From the NCBI RefSeq assembly GCF_014191375.1, contig NZ_JACHWN010000002.1, forward strand, positions 770,504 to 834,503: DNA of 64,000 nucleotides, in the 5' to 3' direction. Shown here in pieces: positions 25,514 through 33,682 of this stretch (positions within the stretch are counted from its first letter, which is position 1; the number at the start of each line of letters is the position of its first letter). Under the pieces are notes generated by a model. The model ran no database searches and was not told the origin of the DNA. It saw only the letters and a program-made list of their open reading frames with translations. The translations under genes and the position numbers were made by a program. Source of the DNA: Mesorhizobium sp. RMAD-H1 (GTDB taxonomy: Bacteria; Pseudomonadota; Alphaproteobacteria; Rhizobiales; Rhizobiaceae).

Positions 25514-26542
25514 TCAGATCGTAATCTCTACCCGTCGTCCGGCTTCCGCGCTGTCGATCGCGCCGAACACCATGGCGAGGCTCTTGATGTTTTCGCTCCC
25601 CACCGTTTCCGGGATGGGGCCGCCGCGCATGGCGGCGATGAAATCTTCGAGGACTCCGAGGTGGCCGCCTGTGCGGTCAGAGTTGTCGAGGGGAGGGATC
25701 CCGACGGCGGCCACCTCGGAGAACAGGCCGTCACTGCTGCGGGTGGGGGTAACAGCTTCGGCCCGTATGTCGTCATGTCCATCCCAGACGAGTGATCCCC
25801 TGGTCCCGACGATGCGCCAGGCGCTTTCCCAGCTTGTGCGCAGGCCATCCGCGCACCAGCTGCCGCGATAGGTGAAGACCGCTCCGTTGGAGAATTCGAA
25901 AATGGCCGCCGCGGACGAGCCCTGACGGTACCAGGAATTGGCCGGCTCCCATTCCCGCGCGTAGACGGCGCTCGGGGCCTCGCCGGCGAAAAGCCGCGCC
26001 GCGTCGAAGGTGTGGATCGCCATGTCGAGCAGCAGCACATGCCGCATTTCCTCGCGGAACCCGCCGAAATGGGGGGCGAGGAAGAAATCGCAATGCAGGC
26101 TGGTGACCTCGCCGATGGCGCCCGACCGGATGAGCCTGCTGATGCGGCGGATCTGCGGGATATAGCGCCGGTTCTGCACCACCGCATGGATGCGCCCTGC
26201 CCGCCCGGCCCGCGCGACCAGATCGCGCGCCTCGTCCAGCGTTTCGGCCATCGGCTTTTCGGAGAGAACATGGCAGCCCGCTTCAAGCCCGACCGAGACG
26301 GTGGCGTGGCGGGCCTGCGGAATAACGATGTCAAAGAGGAGTTCGGGCTGGGCCTTCGCCAGCACGCTCGGCAAATCGTCCGAGATGATCGCCCCGTCGA
26401 AGCCGAACTCCCGGGCGCGCGCCTCGGCCTTCTGCGGGTCGAGATCGACGATCCCGATGATGTCGATATCGCCAATGGCCCGCGCTGCCTCGAACCATGC
26501 TTTGCTCATGGCTCCGCAGCCGACTAAAACGGCGCGCTGCAT
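25514..26542 (-). CDS. Gfo/Idh/MocA family oxidoreductase
   Basis: A 342-residue NAD(P)-dependent dehydrogenase. The N-terminal Rossmann fold begins VLVGCGAMSKAWFEAARAIG. The family Lys is in HVLSEKPMAETLDEA (EKP motif), and the C-terminal alpha/beta domain contains the catalytic-type segment LLDMAIHTFDAARL with the conserved His. The family oxidises or reduces sugars, inositols and related polyols. It is the first gene after the LacI-type operators, so it is probably the promoter-proximal gene of the sugar operon. Confidence 0.92.
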   Translation of the reverse strand: MQRAVLVGCGAMSKAWFEAARAIGDIDIIGIVDLDPQKAEARAREFGFDGAIISDDLPSVLAKAQPELLFDIVIPQARHATVSVGLEAGCHVLSEKPMAETLDEARDLVARAGRAGRIHAVVQNRRYIPQIRRISRLIRSGAIGEVTSLHCDFFLAPHFGGFREEMRHVLLLDMAIHTFDAARLFAGEAPSAVYAREWEPANSWYRQGSSAAAIFEFSNGAVFTYRGSWCADGLRTSWESAWRIVGTRGSLVWDGHDDIRAEAVTPTRSSDGLFSEVAAVGIPPLDNSDRTGGHLGVLEDFIAAMRGGPIPETVGSENIKSLAMVFGAIDSAEAGRRVEITI

Positions 26543-26568
26543 TTCCTCTCCTCCCCAGGAAAAGCGTT

Positions 26569-26615
26569 ATTAAACCGGTTTAATCGGCTTAAAACGCCTT
26601 CCGTAAACGTTTACG
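26569..26615. promoter_or_regulatory. Two LacI-type operators between the sugar operon and its regulator
   Basis: ATTAAACCGGTTTAAT (26569-26584) and CGTAAACGTTTACG (26602-26615) are both perfect palindromes. Both have the central CG typical of LacI/GalR operators. Their centres are 32 bp apart, about three helical turns, so two dimers could bind the same DNA face. Confidence 0.75.
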
Positions 26616-26746
26616 ATTTCATAATAGCGATTTGGTTTTGTCAATCCCTCTTTTCGGTGTTTTATGGCGGAAAGGAGTTCGTGGCTGGGGTGCTCGGGAT
26701 CCACCTGACGAATATCGACACCCCGGGATCGCGGAGGGAGAAAACT

Positions 26747-27790
26747 GTGAGCATTCGGGACCTTGCCCGCCATCTCGATATTTCCATCGGCACCGTCTCG
26801 CGCGCGCTGAACGGCAAGGCGGATGTCAATCCGGAAACGCGCGAGCGCGTGCTCGAAGCAGCGAAGCGGCTTGGCTATGTGCCGAACCAGTCGGGCCGCA
26901 GCCTGCGCCAGGGAACGACGAACACCGTCGGCTTCATGATCGAATCCACCATCGAGACGGCTGACAATGGCGGCAGCTTCTTCATGCCGGTGTTCGAAGG
27001 CGTGCAGTCGGTCTTCCGCCGCCATCATCTCGATCTGGTCGCGCTGCTGTGCGGGACGGATGAAGACCCCGCCTCCTATCTCAATCGCGTGGTCGCACGG
27101 CGTTTCGTCGACGGGCTGATCATTTCGGCGACGACCCGCCACGACCCGCGCATCGATTTTCTGCTGGAGCGGAAAATCCCGTTTGTGGCCTTGGGACGCA
27201 GCGCGACCGAGGGCGATTGTCCCTGGATCGATCTCGATTTTGAAGGCGTCGCCGCGACAGCCGTCGAACGCCTCGTCGGCTTCGGGCACAGGCGGATCGC
27301 CATCGGCACGCCGGCGAGCGATCTCAATCTCGGCTATGTCTTTCTCGATGGCTATAAGCGCGCGCTTGCCGCCAGCGGCATCGCATTCGATCCTTCTCTC
27401 GTCCTCCCCGCCAACGGCAATGAGGAGGGCGGCTACAAGGTCGCCTGTGCACTGCTTCAGCAGAAGCCGATGCCGACGGCCATCATCCTCGTCAACGAGA
27501 ACATGGCGATCGGCCTCTATCGGCGCCTCTACGAAGCGGGGCTCCAGCCGGGCCGCGATATTGCTGTCATCGGCTTTCGCGAGAGCCCGCAGAGCCGGTT
27601 TCTCTCCCCCACCCTCACCTGCTTCCGCATCTCGCTGCGCGATCTTGGCATCAGGCTGGCGGAGGCCATGCTTTCGGCCCTGCCGGCATTCGAGAATCAG
27701 TATCCACGCGAGAAAATCGAGCTGATCTGGCCGATGGAGCTGGTGCCGGGGGAAAGCGATCGTCCAGGCTCCCCATCCGGTTTCCGGTAA
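26747..27790 (+). CDS. LacI family transcriptional regulator of the sugar operon
   Basis: A 347-residue regulator. I start it at the GTG at 26747, preceded by GCGGAGGGAG. The N-terminal helix-turn-helix and hinge are clear (SIRDLARHLDISIGTVSRAL; NQSGRSLRQG), followed by a periplasmic-binding-protein-like effector domain. It diverges from the sugar transport operon across two perfect palindromes and is the likely local repressor of that operon and of itself. The first 30 residues of the longer frame from 26657 cover control DNA and are not used. Confidence 0.92.
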   Translation: MSIRDLARHLDISIGTVSRALNGKADVNPETRERVLEAAKRLGYVPNQSGRSLRQGTTNTVGFMIESTIETADNGGSFFMPVFEGVQSVFRRHHLDLVALLCGTDEDPASYLNRVVARRFVDGLIISATTRHDPRIDFLLERKIPFVALGRSATEGDCPWIDLDFEGVAATAVERLVGFGHRRIAIGTPASDLNLGYVFLDGYKRALAASGIAFDPSLVLPANGNEEGGYKVACALLQQKPMPTAIILVNENMAIGLYRRLYEAGLQPGRDIAVIGFRESPQSRFLSPTLTCFRISLRDLGIRLAEAMLSALPAFENQYPREKIELIWPMELVPGESDRPGSPSGFR

Positions 27791-27922
27791 GGACAGACCG
27801 GGCGTTCCTCCATGCCAGGAAAATGCAGGGTGCTGTAAGCCGTTCGACCGAGCTTACGCAATATGGCGATATTTCCTCGTTTCCGATCTTTCGTCACATT
27901 GCCGAAGCTGTTGCTTGACAGC

Positions 27923-27963
27923 CGAGGCCCGGTGCCCCCGCCCCCAAATATAACCGGGCCTCG
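27923..27963 (+). ncRNA. C-rich-loop hairpin, possible small RNA element (copy A)
   Basis: CGAGGCCCGGT pairs over 11 bp with ACCGGGCCTCG. The 19-base loop (GCCCCCGCCCCCAAATATA) could pair with Shine-Dalgarno sequences. A hairpin with an almost identical stem lies upstream of the second microprotein gene at 34286-34328. Whether it is transcribed is unknown. Confidence 0.3.
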
Positions 27964-28115
27964 TCACGCTTTCAGACGTCCGAAATCTCTCCGGCCCCCG
28001 ACAAGGCTATCCCTGCGGAACAAAGTTGCACAAAAGAGGGTTACCACCACGCTGGCGGCTGGCGAACAGCCTTCCAGGCAACGCCGCTGGTGCCGGCGTG
28101 CCAGGCAGGCCGGCA

Positions 28116-28194
28116 GAGAGGCGTGGTCGGCTACGACCTCGCCTCTCGTCGGGCCCGGCGGCAGTGGTCATCCCCTCCCACTGTCTCCGGGCCC
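28116..28194. repeat. Two adjacent long GC-rich hairpins
   Basis: GAGAGGCG-T-GGTCG pairs with CGACC-T-CGCCTCTC (28116-28147, 4-base loop). Next, GGGCCCGG and CAGTGG pair with CCACTG and CCGGGCCC (28151-28194). They may be terminators of the LacI gene, a REP-like element or a structured RNA. Confidence 0.6.
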
Positions 28195-28252
28195 ACAATC
28201 TAGAATATTGCTTAGTCCACAATTAAAACGCGATAAAACGACGAATATGCTA

Positions 28253-28281
28253 TTGACTTTCTGTTAATAATACTATTTATC
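28253..28281 (+). promoter_or_regulatory. Promoter of the first 37-residue microprotein gene
   Basis: TTGACT at 28253-28258 looks like a -35 element with an A/T-rich stretch (TATTTATC) where a -10 should be. TTGACTTT and the following ATAC are shared with the second copy, and both TTGACT boxes are exactly 55 bases before their start codons. Confidence 0.55.
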
Positions 28282-28307
28282 TCTCGCAACTTTTTGGGGG
28301 CACAACA

Positions 28308-28421
28308 ATGCAGGAAACAAATGATCGCGGACTGAAAGATGTGTTGTTGTGGCTGAGCTATGCCAGCGCTTTCGTCGTGATCTTCATCGCCGTCAACGAA
28401 CTGCGGGGGGCCATCGTCTGA
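28308..28421 (+). CDS. 37-residue single-span membrane microprotein (copy A)
   Basis: The ATG at 28308 opens a 37-codon frame ending in TGA at 28421. A short polar head (MQETNDRGLKD) leads into one hydrophobic segment (LLWLSYASAFVVIFIAV) and a short NELRG tail. A second gene at 34517 encodes a protein of the same length with 20 of 37 identical residues and no gaps (shared pattern TNxRxLKDxLLWLxYA, then FVxI, AxN, LR). The upstream GGGGG run is a possible ribosome site. The conservation between copies is the evidence that the frame is real. The function is unknown; I recognise no named family. Confidence 0.72.
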   Translation: MQETNDRGLKDVLLWLSYASAFVVIFIAVNELRGAIV

Positions 28422-28549
28422 ACAGGCGGTAAGCGTCTATAGGACGTTGCCTCTTGCGATGGAACTGTGCGTGTTTCCGGCTTCCCCAATCTTTTGATCT
28501 AGGTCGCCGCAATGATTCAACGATAAGCTGCGTTCAATCATTAATACGG

Positions 28550-29311
28550 CTAGTCCCATCGTCCTTCGAAGAGCGGCTTCACCGGATGCCGTGATTTCAC
28601 CATCCGCAACCGGCGCACCGTGTCGGCATGTTCATAATCGGCGGCATCGGTGTCGAGTTCGACGCCGTAAGCCGCCTCCGGATTCGTCCTCGCGCCAACG
28701 AGCAGGAATTCGGCTCCCTCAAAATCCAGAAGCTCCACGTCCTCCCGGTCGAAGCGCCGTCCCCGGAATTCCTTCTGCAGCTTGTCGGGATAATCCGCCT
28801 GATCCTGCTTTCTCAAACCGGCATTGGCAGGGCTGCCCTTCTCAGGATTCTTCACCGAGAGCACATAGCTTGCTTCAGGGGCGATCCTGAACGCCTTTTG
28901 CACCTCTCCCGGCCGCTCGGGCAGTTCGAGCGCATAGGACAGATGCATCTGGCCGTCCTCGAGCGTGATGACATAGACGCCCTCTCCAGCCGGGCGCGCC
29001 GCCGGTTCGGTGCGTTCCCCGCGGGTTTTGGTTTCATAGACTTCGCCCCGCAGGTTCTTTTCTATGTCCCTGGCGGACCTTGCGACGGCTTCCACGAAGC
29101 CCCAGTAGCGCTCGTGCCGCTCGGCGGCGGGCAGCCGCTTTTGCCCGACCACCATCTGCCGCACCCTTTCTCCGCCGCGCGGCCGCAGCACCAACCCGAA
29201 ACGCTGCACGTTGCGAAGGCCTGCAGGGCTCTCCTCCTCCACGCGCGGACGGTAGAAGAAGAAGATGTCGCCCGCTTCCAGAACCTCTGTTCGCCTGTCG
29301 GATTCACTCAT
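28550..29311 (-). CDS. Hypothetical protein, stress-region operon
   Basis: A 253-residue soluble, strongly charged protein with no signal peptide or membrane helix. It starts at an ATG behind GAGGAAAGGCG. The first half (LEAGDIFFFYRPRVEEE, RFGLVLRPRGGERVRQMVVGQKRLP) and the second half (FDREDVELLDFEGAEFLLVGAR) look like alternating beta strands and helices, but I recognise no family. It is 41 bases downstream of the small gene at 29353-29559, and both appear to be read from the symmetric GGAAC promoter at 29601-29627, which suggests a general stress role. Confidence 0.8.
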   Translation of the reverse strand: MSESDRRTEVLEAGDIFFFYRPRVEEESPAGLRNVQRFGLVLRPRGGERVRQMVVGQKRLPAAERHERYWGFVEAVARSARDIEKNLRGEVYETKTRGERTEPAARPAGEGVYVITLEDGQMHLSYALELPERPGEVQKAFRIAPEASYVLSVKNPEKGSPANAGLRKQDQADYPDKLQKEFRGRRFDREDVELLDFEGAEFLLVGARTNPEAAYGVELDTDAADYEHADTVRRLRMVKSRHPVKPLFEGRWD

Positions 29312-29352
29312 CGCCTTTCCTCGGCTAACCGCGGTCGCTCAATTCTCACGGC

Positions 29353-29559
29353 TTACCAGCGGATCACCAGCACCTTGTCGCTTCCATTGCCGAGCTCGAC
29401 CGCTTCCCTGCCGTCGGGCTTGCGGCTTTCGATTCGGGCATCTTCGATGAATTCCACCGCGGCGACATTGATGCCGAAGGCCTCCTCGATCTCGGCCGCG
29501 CAGACCAGCGTCTCCGGGGGCAGATGCTGCACTTCGGCCATCAATTCGCGAAGGGTCAT
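29353..29559 (-). CDS. Small hypothetical protein of the stress operon
   Basis: A 68-residue acidic protein starting at the ATG at 29559 (MTLRELMAEVQHLPPETLV) behind a GGAAAAGGGAGAG ribosome site. The longer frame to 29613 runs into the promoter and is not used. I recognise no family. The N-terminal half looks helical and the end (SDKVLVIRW) is a beta strand. It is first in a two-gene operon with 28550-29311. Confidence 0.75.
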   Translation of the reverse strand: MTLRELMAEVQHLPPETLVCAAEIEEAFGINVAAVEFIEDARIESRKPDGREAVELGNGSDKVLVIRW

Positions 29560-29600
29560 GGCCGCTCTCCCTTTTCCTGTTTCAGAAACGTCAGTTGATG

Positions 29601-29627
29601 GGAACCAAGGCACGCCGAAAAGGTTCC
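29601..29627. promoter_or_regulatory. Symmetric EcfG-type promoter, readable on both strands
   Basis: GGAACC (29601-29606) and GGTTCC (29622-29627) are inverses. On the plus strand GGAAC-N18-TT faces the Raf-kinase-inhibitor-like gene; on the minus strand the same bases again read GGAAC-N18-TT facing the 29559 operon. Neither side has the stricter CGTT. Confidence 0.5.
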
Positions 29628-29666
29628 GGCTGAAGCGTATTCACGCAATATTCAAGAGGAACCCAG

Positions 29667-30128
29667 ATGCCGCTTACCCTGACCAGTCCCGTCCTTGCCG
29701 AAGGCCAAACCATTCCCGTCAAATATGTGCGCGATGGAGAAAATCTGATGCCGCCGCTGAAATGGACGGGAATACCCGAGGGCACGCAGAGCTTCGCCCT
29801 CGTCGTGGAAGCCTCCGATGCCCCGGGAGGAACGTTCTACCACTGCGCGATATACAACATCCCGCCGGACCGTGATGGCCTGCCCCAAAGCATCGATACA
29901 AGCCGCGATAACGCGCTGAGCTACGCCCGAAACGATTTCGGCAACGCCCGCTACGACGGACCGCAACCGCCAGCGGGACATGGTCCGCACCATTATCACT
30001 TCCGTCTGGCGGCGCTCGACGTCCCGAGCCTCAACATCCCCGCCAAGGCTGGTGCACAGCAGATCTGGAAGGAGGCGCGCAAGCACATGATCGAGGAGGC
30101 CCAACTGATCGGCATCTATGAGCAATAA
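29667..30128 (+). CDS. YbhB/YbcL family Raf kinase inhibitor-like protein
   Basis: A 153-residue protein of the phosphatidylethanolamine-binding fold. It has the conserved anion-pocket segments SPVLAEGQTIPVKYVRDGEN (near the start), FALVVEASDAPGGTFYHCAI (Asp and His) and YDGPQPPAGHGPHHYHFRL. The bacterial members have no proven common role. Here the gene lies behind a GGAAC-type promoter, which fits a stress-induced protein. There is no signal peptide, unlike YbcL. Confidence 0.92.
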   Translation: MPLTLTSPVLAEGQTIPVKYVRDGENLMPPLKWTGIPEGTQSFALVVEASDAPGGTFYHCAIYNIPPDRDGLPQSIDTSRDNALSYARNDFGNARYDGPQPPAGHGPHHYHFRLAALDVPSLNIPAKAGAQQIWKEARKHMIEEAQLIGIYEQ

Positions 30129-30232
30129 CCACTTATTGTGGCATTTGATTCGGTTTCACTCTACCAGTAAGCGCAAGTCCGGCTGATTCCCTTCTGACCA
30201 GGGAACGCCGAATTGCTGCAGGGAGCGCAGGC

Positions 30233-31522
30233 ATGAAAGTCCTCGTTACCGGTGCGACCGGTTTGATCGGATCCGCGATATGCGCTCGCCTCCACGCCGA
30301 AGGACACGAGGTGACAGCGGCAATACGGCCGGGAAGCAGCCCCGTACCCGCTTCCGTCCAGCATATCATCTCTCTCGACATGGCAAAGGCCACCCAAAAG
30401 AGCGACTGGACGCCCCATCTCGAAGGTATCGAGGCCGTGGTCAATTGTGTTGGTGTAATGCAGGACAGTCCGCGCGATGACACGGAAGGCGTCCATGTCG
30501 GCGGAGCATCGGCGCTGTTCCTTGCCTGCGAGGAACTGGGCGTCCGGCGGGTGATCCAGATTTCCGCGATCGGGGTGGATCGCGGCCCTGTATCGGCTTT
30601 TTCGGAAACCAAGTCGCGCGGCGATGCGGCTCTGATGGAACGCGATCTCGACTGGGTGATCCTCCGCCCTTCAGTCGTGCTTGGCAGGCCCGTTTTCGGC
30701 GCAAGCGCGCTCTTCCGCGGGTTGGCGGCGCTACCCGTCCTGCCGGTGGTGAAGGGGACGGGCGACCTGCAGGTCGTTCAGCTCGATGACGTGACCGCTA
30801 CCGTTGCATTCTTCCTCAAATCCTCTGCCCCCGCGCGCGTGGCGTGCGAGCTCGTCGGCCCGCAGAGGCTGACCATGAGCGAGGTCGTGGCGCGCTACCG
30901 CCAATGGATGGGATGGCGTCCGGCCCGCGGGTTCGAGCTGCCCCGCCTGCTCTCCGCCCTTCTCTATCGGGCCGGCGATCTTGCAGGGGCTCTCGGCTGG
31001 CGATCACCGATGCGAAGCACCGCGGCCAAAGAGATCGCCCGCGGCGCGGTCGGCGACGCGACGCACTGGAGCGCCCTGACGGGCATCGTTCCCCAATCGC
31101 TCGATGCCGCGCTGGCGACGAAGCCCGTGACGGTGCAGGACCGCTGGTTCGCAAAGCTCTACTTCCTCAAACCCTTGATCTTCGTCGTGCTGGCGTTGTT
31201 CTGGATCGCCACCGGGATCGTGTCGCTCACCACCGGCTTCCATTCAGGCGTCGATCTGATGGTTCAGGCGCGAACCGGGATGCTGGCCGTTCCGGGCGTG
31301 GTGGCGGGAGCAATCGCCGATATCCTCGTTGGCCTGGCGATCGCCTATCGCCCTGCCGCCCGGCGGGGCCTTTACGCGGCGATCGCCCTGTCCCTCTTCT
31401 ACATTCTGGCCGGCACGATCCTGCTTCCGGAACTTTGGAACGAGCCCCTCGGGCCGTTGATGAAGATCTGGCCCATATTGGCGCTGCATTTCGTGGCCCT
31501 TGCCATACTGGATGAACGGTAG
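30233..31522 (+). CDS. SDR/NAD-dependent epimerase-like protein with C-terminal DoxX-like membrane domain
   Basis: A 429-residue fusion. Residues 1 to about 290 form an atypical short-chain dehydrogenase with the nucleotide-binding GATGLIGSAI and the complex-I-39-kDa-like phrase VVNCVGVMQDSPRDD. The last 130 residues are four hydrophobic helices of the DoxX type. The membrane part probably anchors a quinone- or NAD-linked redox module. The gene is followed after 28 bases by a DUF2269 membrane protein; the two are probably one operon, an arrangement I recall as common. The substrate is unknown. Confidence 0.9.
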   Translation: MKVLVTGATGLIGSAICARLHAEGHEVTAAIRPGSSPVPASVQHIISLDMAKATQKSDWTPHLEGIEAVVNCVGVMQDSPRDDTEGVHVGGASALFLACEELGVRRVIQISAIGVDRGPVSAFSETKSRGDAALMERDLDWVILRPSVVLGRPVFGASALFRGLAALPVLPVVKGTGDLQVVQLDDVTATVAFFLKSSAPARVACELVGPQRLTMSEVVARYRQWMGWRPARGFELPRLLSALLYRAGDLAGALGWRSPMRSTAAKEIARGAVGDATHWSALTGIVPQSLDAALATKPVTVQDRWFAKLYFLKPLIFVVLALFWIATGIVSLTTGFHSGVDLMVQARTGMLAVPGVVAGAIADILVGLAIAYRPAARRGLYAAIALSLFYILAGTILLPELWNEPLGPLMKIWPILALHFVALAILDER

Positions 31523-31550
31523 CCGAATCCGGGAAGCGGGAAAGGTTCCA

Positions 31551-32021
31551 ATGGTCTATTTCATTCTCAAATATCTGCATGTGATGGGCGCCGCAGTGTT
31601 GCTGGGCACGGGGGCAGGCATCGCGTTCTTCATGCTGCTGGCGCACCGGACGGGCAATGCGGCAATCATCGCCGCCGTGGCACGTATCGTCGTGATCGCG
31701 GATTTTCTTTTCACCGCCACTGCCGTCGTGGCACAGCCCGTCACCGGGGTCGCGCTTGCGTGGCATCTCGGCTATTCACTCACCGAAGGCTGGATCGTCC
31801 TGTCGATCCTGCTTTATCTCCTGACGGGCGCGTTCTGGCTCCCGGTGGTCTGGATGCAGATGGAGATGCGGCGCCTGGCGACAGAGGCCGCAGAGAGGAA
31901 CACGGCTCTGCCCGACCGCTATCACAGGCTCTTCCGGCTGTGGTTCATATTCGGCTTTCCGGCCTTTGGCGCTGTCCTGGCCATATTCTGGCTGATGATC
32001 GCCCGGCCGGCGATCTGGTAG
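31551..32021 (+). CDS. DUF2269 family membrane protein
   Basis: A 156-residue protein with four predicted helices, starting at the ATG at 31551 (MVYFILKYLHVMGAAVLLGTG) after GGGAAAGG. The helix 1 pattern (K-LH-G-LLGTG) and LPDRYHRLFRLWFIFGFPAF near the end match the DUF2269 group of predicted integral membrane proteins. It is probably co-transcribed with the SDR-DoxX gene upstream and may be its membrane partner. Confidence 0.85.
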   Translation: MVYFILKYLHVMGAAVLLGTGAGIAFFMLLAHRTGNAAIIAAVARIVVIADFLFTATAVVAQPVTGVALAWHLGYSLTEGWIVLSILLYLLTGAFWLPVVWMQMEMRRLATEAAERNTALPDRYHRLFRLWFIFGFPAFGAVLAIFWLMIARPAIW

Positions 32022-32068
32022 GCCCTGATCTCGTCGATCGAAATATTTCGAACCTGGTTCGGGCATCC

Positions 32069-32093
32069 GGAACAATACGCAAATCCGGTAGTT
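32069..32093 (+). promoter_or_regulatory. EcfG-type promoter candidate before the ferritin-like gene
   Basis: GGAAC at 32069-32073 is followed by TT after 18 bases, about 106 bases before the start of the next gene. The spacing fits the consensus, but the extended CGTT is absent (AGTT). Confidence 0.4.
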
Positions 32094-32198
32094 TAGCGCC
32101 GTGCACTGTTTGGTGACCGCGACCTGGAGCAAGGCTGCCGGTCCAGGCAATCCACAACTGAACAGCTGCGTCCTGTACCAGCAAGGAAGGAGCCCCAG

Positions 32199-32708
32199 AT
32201 GGCAAACATGGATGATTGGCTGAACCAGTGGCTACGTGACGCGCACGCAATGGAGGAGCAGGCGGAACAGATGCTGAGCGGACAGGTAAGCCGCCTCGAG
32301 AACTATCCGCAATTGCGCGCCCGCATCGAACAGCATCTGACCGAGACGAAATCACAGCGCGAAAGGCTCGAAAGATGTATCGAGCAGCGCGGCACCTCCA
32401 CCTCGAGCATGAAAGATATCGCCGCCAAGTTCACTGCGATGATGCAGAGCTTCAGCGGCGTGATGGTCAGCGATGAAGTGGTGAAGGGAACGCTGGCAAG
32501 CTACACCTTCGAACATATGGAAATAGCCTCATATCGCATCCTCATCGCTGCCGCCGAAGCGGTGGGCGATACGACCACCGCCCGCGTCTGTGAGGAAATC
32601 TGCCGCGAAGAGGAAGCCATGGCCGCGTGGCTCGCCGATCACGCAGATGAAGTGACACGCGAATATCTGAAGCGGGAGCAAGTCGAGTCGGAGACGGCCA
32701 AACGGTAA
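32199..32708 (+). CDS. Ferritin-like DUF892 (YciF-type) protein
   Basis: A 169-residue all-helical protein starting at MANMDDWLNQWLRDAHAMEEQ. Glu/His residues recur in helices as in the YciE/YciF ferritin-like family (HAMEEQAEQML, EQHLTETKSQRERL, FEHMEIASYRIL, EEICREEEAMAAWL), giving a likely diiron four-helix bundle. Family members are induced by osmotic and other stresses; the GGAAC-type site upstream agrees. The precise reaction is unknown. Confidence 0.88.
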   Translation: MANMDDWLNQWLRDAHAMEEQAEQMLSGQVSRLENYPQLRARIEQHLTETKSQRERLERCIEQRGTSTSSMKDIAAKFTAMMQSFSGVMVSDEVVKGTLASYTFEHMEIASYRILIAAAEAVGDTTTARVCEEICREEEAMAAWLADHADEVTREYLKREQVESETAKR

Positions 32709-32789
32709 AGGCGGCGCCCCTAGAAGTAGGGATCAGTTCTTTCCGCTCGCGCCCCGTGATCACACGCGACGATCAAATGTTCAAAATAG

Positions 32790-32821
32790 CTTCGACGCCA
32801 CATCATCATGTGGCGTCGAAG
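32790..32821. terminator. 13-bp stem hairpin after the ferritin-like gene
   Basis: CTTCGACGCCACA pairs perfectly with TGTGGCGTCGAAG around a 6-base loop, 80 bases after the stop. It lacks a following T run, so it may be an RNA-stabilising or repeat element rather than a true terminator. Confidence 0.45.
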
Positions 32822-32980
32822 TTGCTGCTGAAAGATATTACAATTGCAAGCATCTGAAACGCCGACAATATCTGAAACAATTTGACTCTCGCCCGTTCGA
32901 AGCCCACACTTTTTGCGTTTCAGGCAACTCCATTCATTGCGATATTATCCAGAGCCCAGCATAGCCGAACGGAGCGCAAC

Positions 32981-33241
32981 ATGCCGATAAGAGGTGGCTA
33001 TCCCGGCCCCGAATCCGCCTATACCAGCGAAGACTGGCGCATCATGCAGACCGCTTATCGCAAGTCCGCCGCTCTGCTGGACCGGAATCCTGCTGGCGGC
33101 AAGGATGCGGATCGGCTCGCCAGGGAAGTGATGCGTCTCTACAATCTCGGTTATCGGGATATCGAAGCCTTGGCCTTCGCCGCTGCGAATGTCGAGAACA
33201 ACCGCAGGGAGCAGGACCGAAAAAGCCCCGCTTCTGTCTGA
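32981..33241 (+). CDS. Small hypothetical protein
   Basis: An 86-residue soluble protein starting at the ATG at 32981 (MPIRGGYPGPESAYTSEDWR) behind GGAGCG. The C-terminal two thirds look helical (LAREVMRLYNLGYRDIEALA). I recognise no family. Codon use looks like that of its neighbours, which supports a real gene. The longer reading from 32882 has no ribosome site. Confidence 0.65.
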   Translation: MPIRGGYPGPESAYTSEDWRIMQTAYRKSAALLDRNPAGGKDADRLAREVMRLYNLGYRDIEALAFAAANVENNRREQDRKSPASV

Positions 33242-33343
33242 CGTTTCCCGCGCTCAGCTTCGCGACCCTTTCGGCATCTTCTGGGGCATGAACACGCCCC
33301 GTTAAAGCCGGCTGCCAGACGGCTGGAGAAAAGCCTGCACCGA

Positions 33344-33682
33344 TCATCCCTCGACGAAGGCGCGAAGCCGCGACAAGGCATCCTCCCATTGCCGGGAAAC
33401 CTCGTCGAGATAGGACCTGACTTCTGCGATCGGCTCGGGCCGCAAGGCAAACTGGCTTTCGCGCCCGACCCGGTTGCTGCTCACCAGCCCCACATTCTCC
33501 AGCACGCGGAGATGCTTCGTCACAGCCTGCCGCGTCATCTCCGTATCCGCCGAGAGCCTTGCGATCGACCATGTCCGGCCGTCGCTCAGCTTCATCACGA
33601 GCGAGAGACGGGTCCGGTCGCCGAGAGCCGCGAATATTGCGGCCGGTTCCGGATCATGCGCTTGCATTTCATGCCCCGACAT
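33344..33682 (-). CDS. ArsR-family transcriptional regulator
   Basis: A 112-residue winged helix-turn-helix protein (EPAAIFAALGDRTRLSLVMK; TRQAVTKHLRVLENVGLV) of the ArsR type without metal-binding Cys pairs. It belongs to the subgroup paired with SRPBCC proteins. The gene overlaps the end of the SRPBCC gene by 14 bases in the same direction, so the two form an operon. An ATG five codons later is possible. It probably represses its own operon in response to an unknown signal. Confidence 0.9.
   Translation of the reverse strand: MSGHEMQAHDPEPAAIFAALGDRTRLSLVMKLSDGRTWSIARLSADTEMTRQAVTKHLRVLENVGLVSSNRVGRESQFALRPEPIAEVRSYLDEVSRQWEDALSRLRAFVEG

Larger units (their letters stand above)
27791..28252. 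other. 462-bp gap with several GC-rich hairpins
   Basis: I see no convincing gene here. The stretch holds a C-rich-loop hairpin at 27923-27963 and two long hairpins at 28116-28194, listed separately. It ends at the promoter of the first microprotein gene. Confidence 0.6.
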
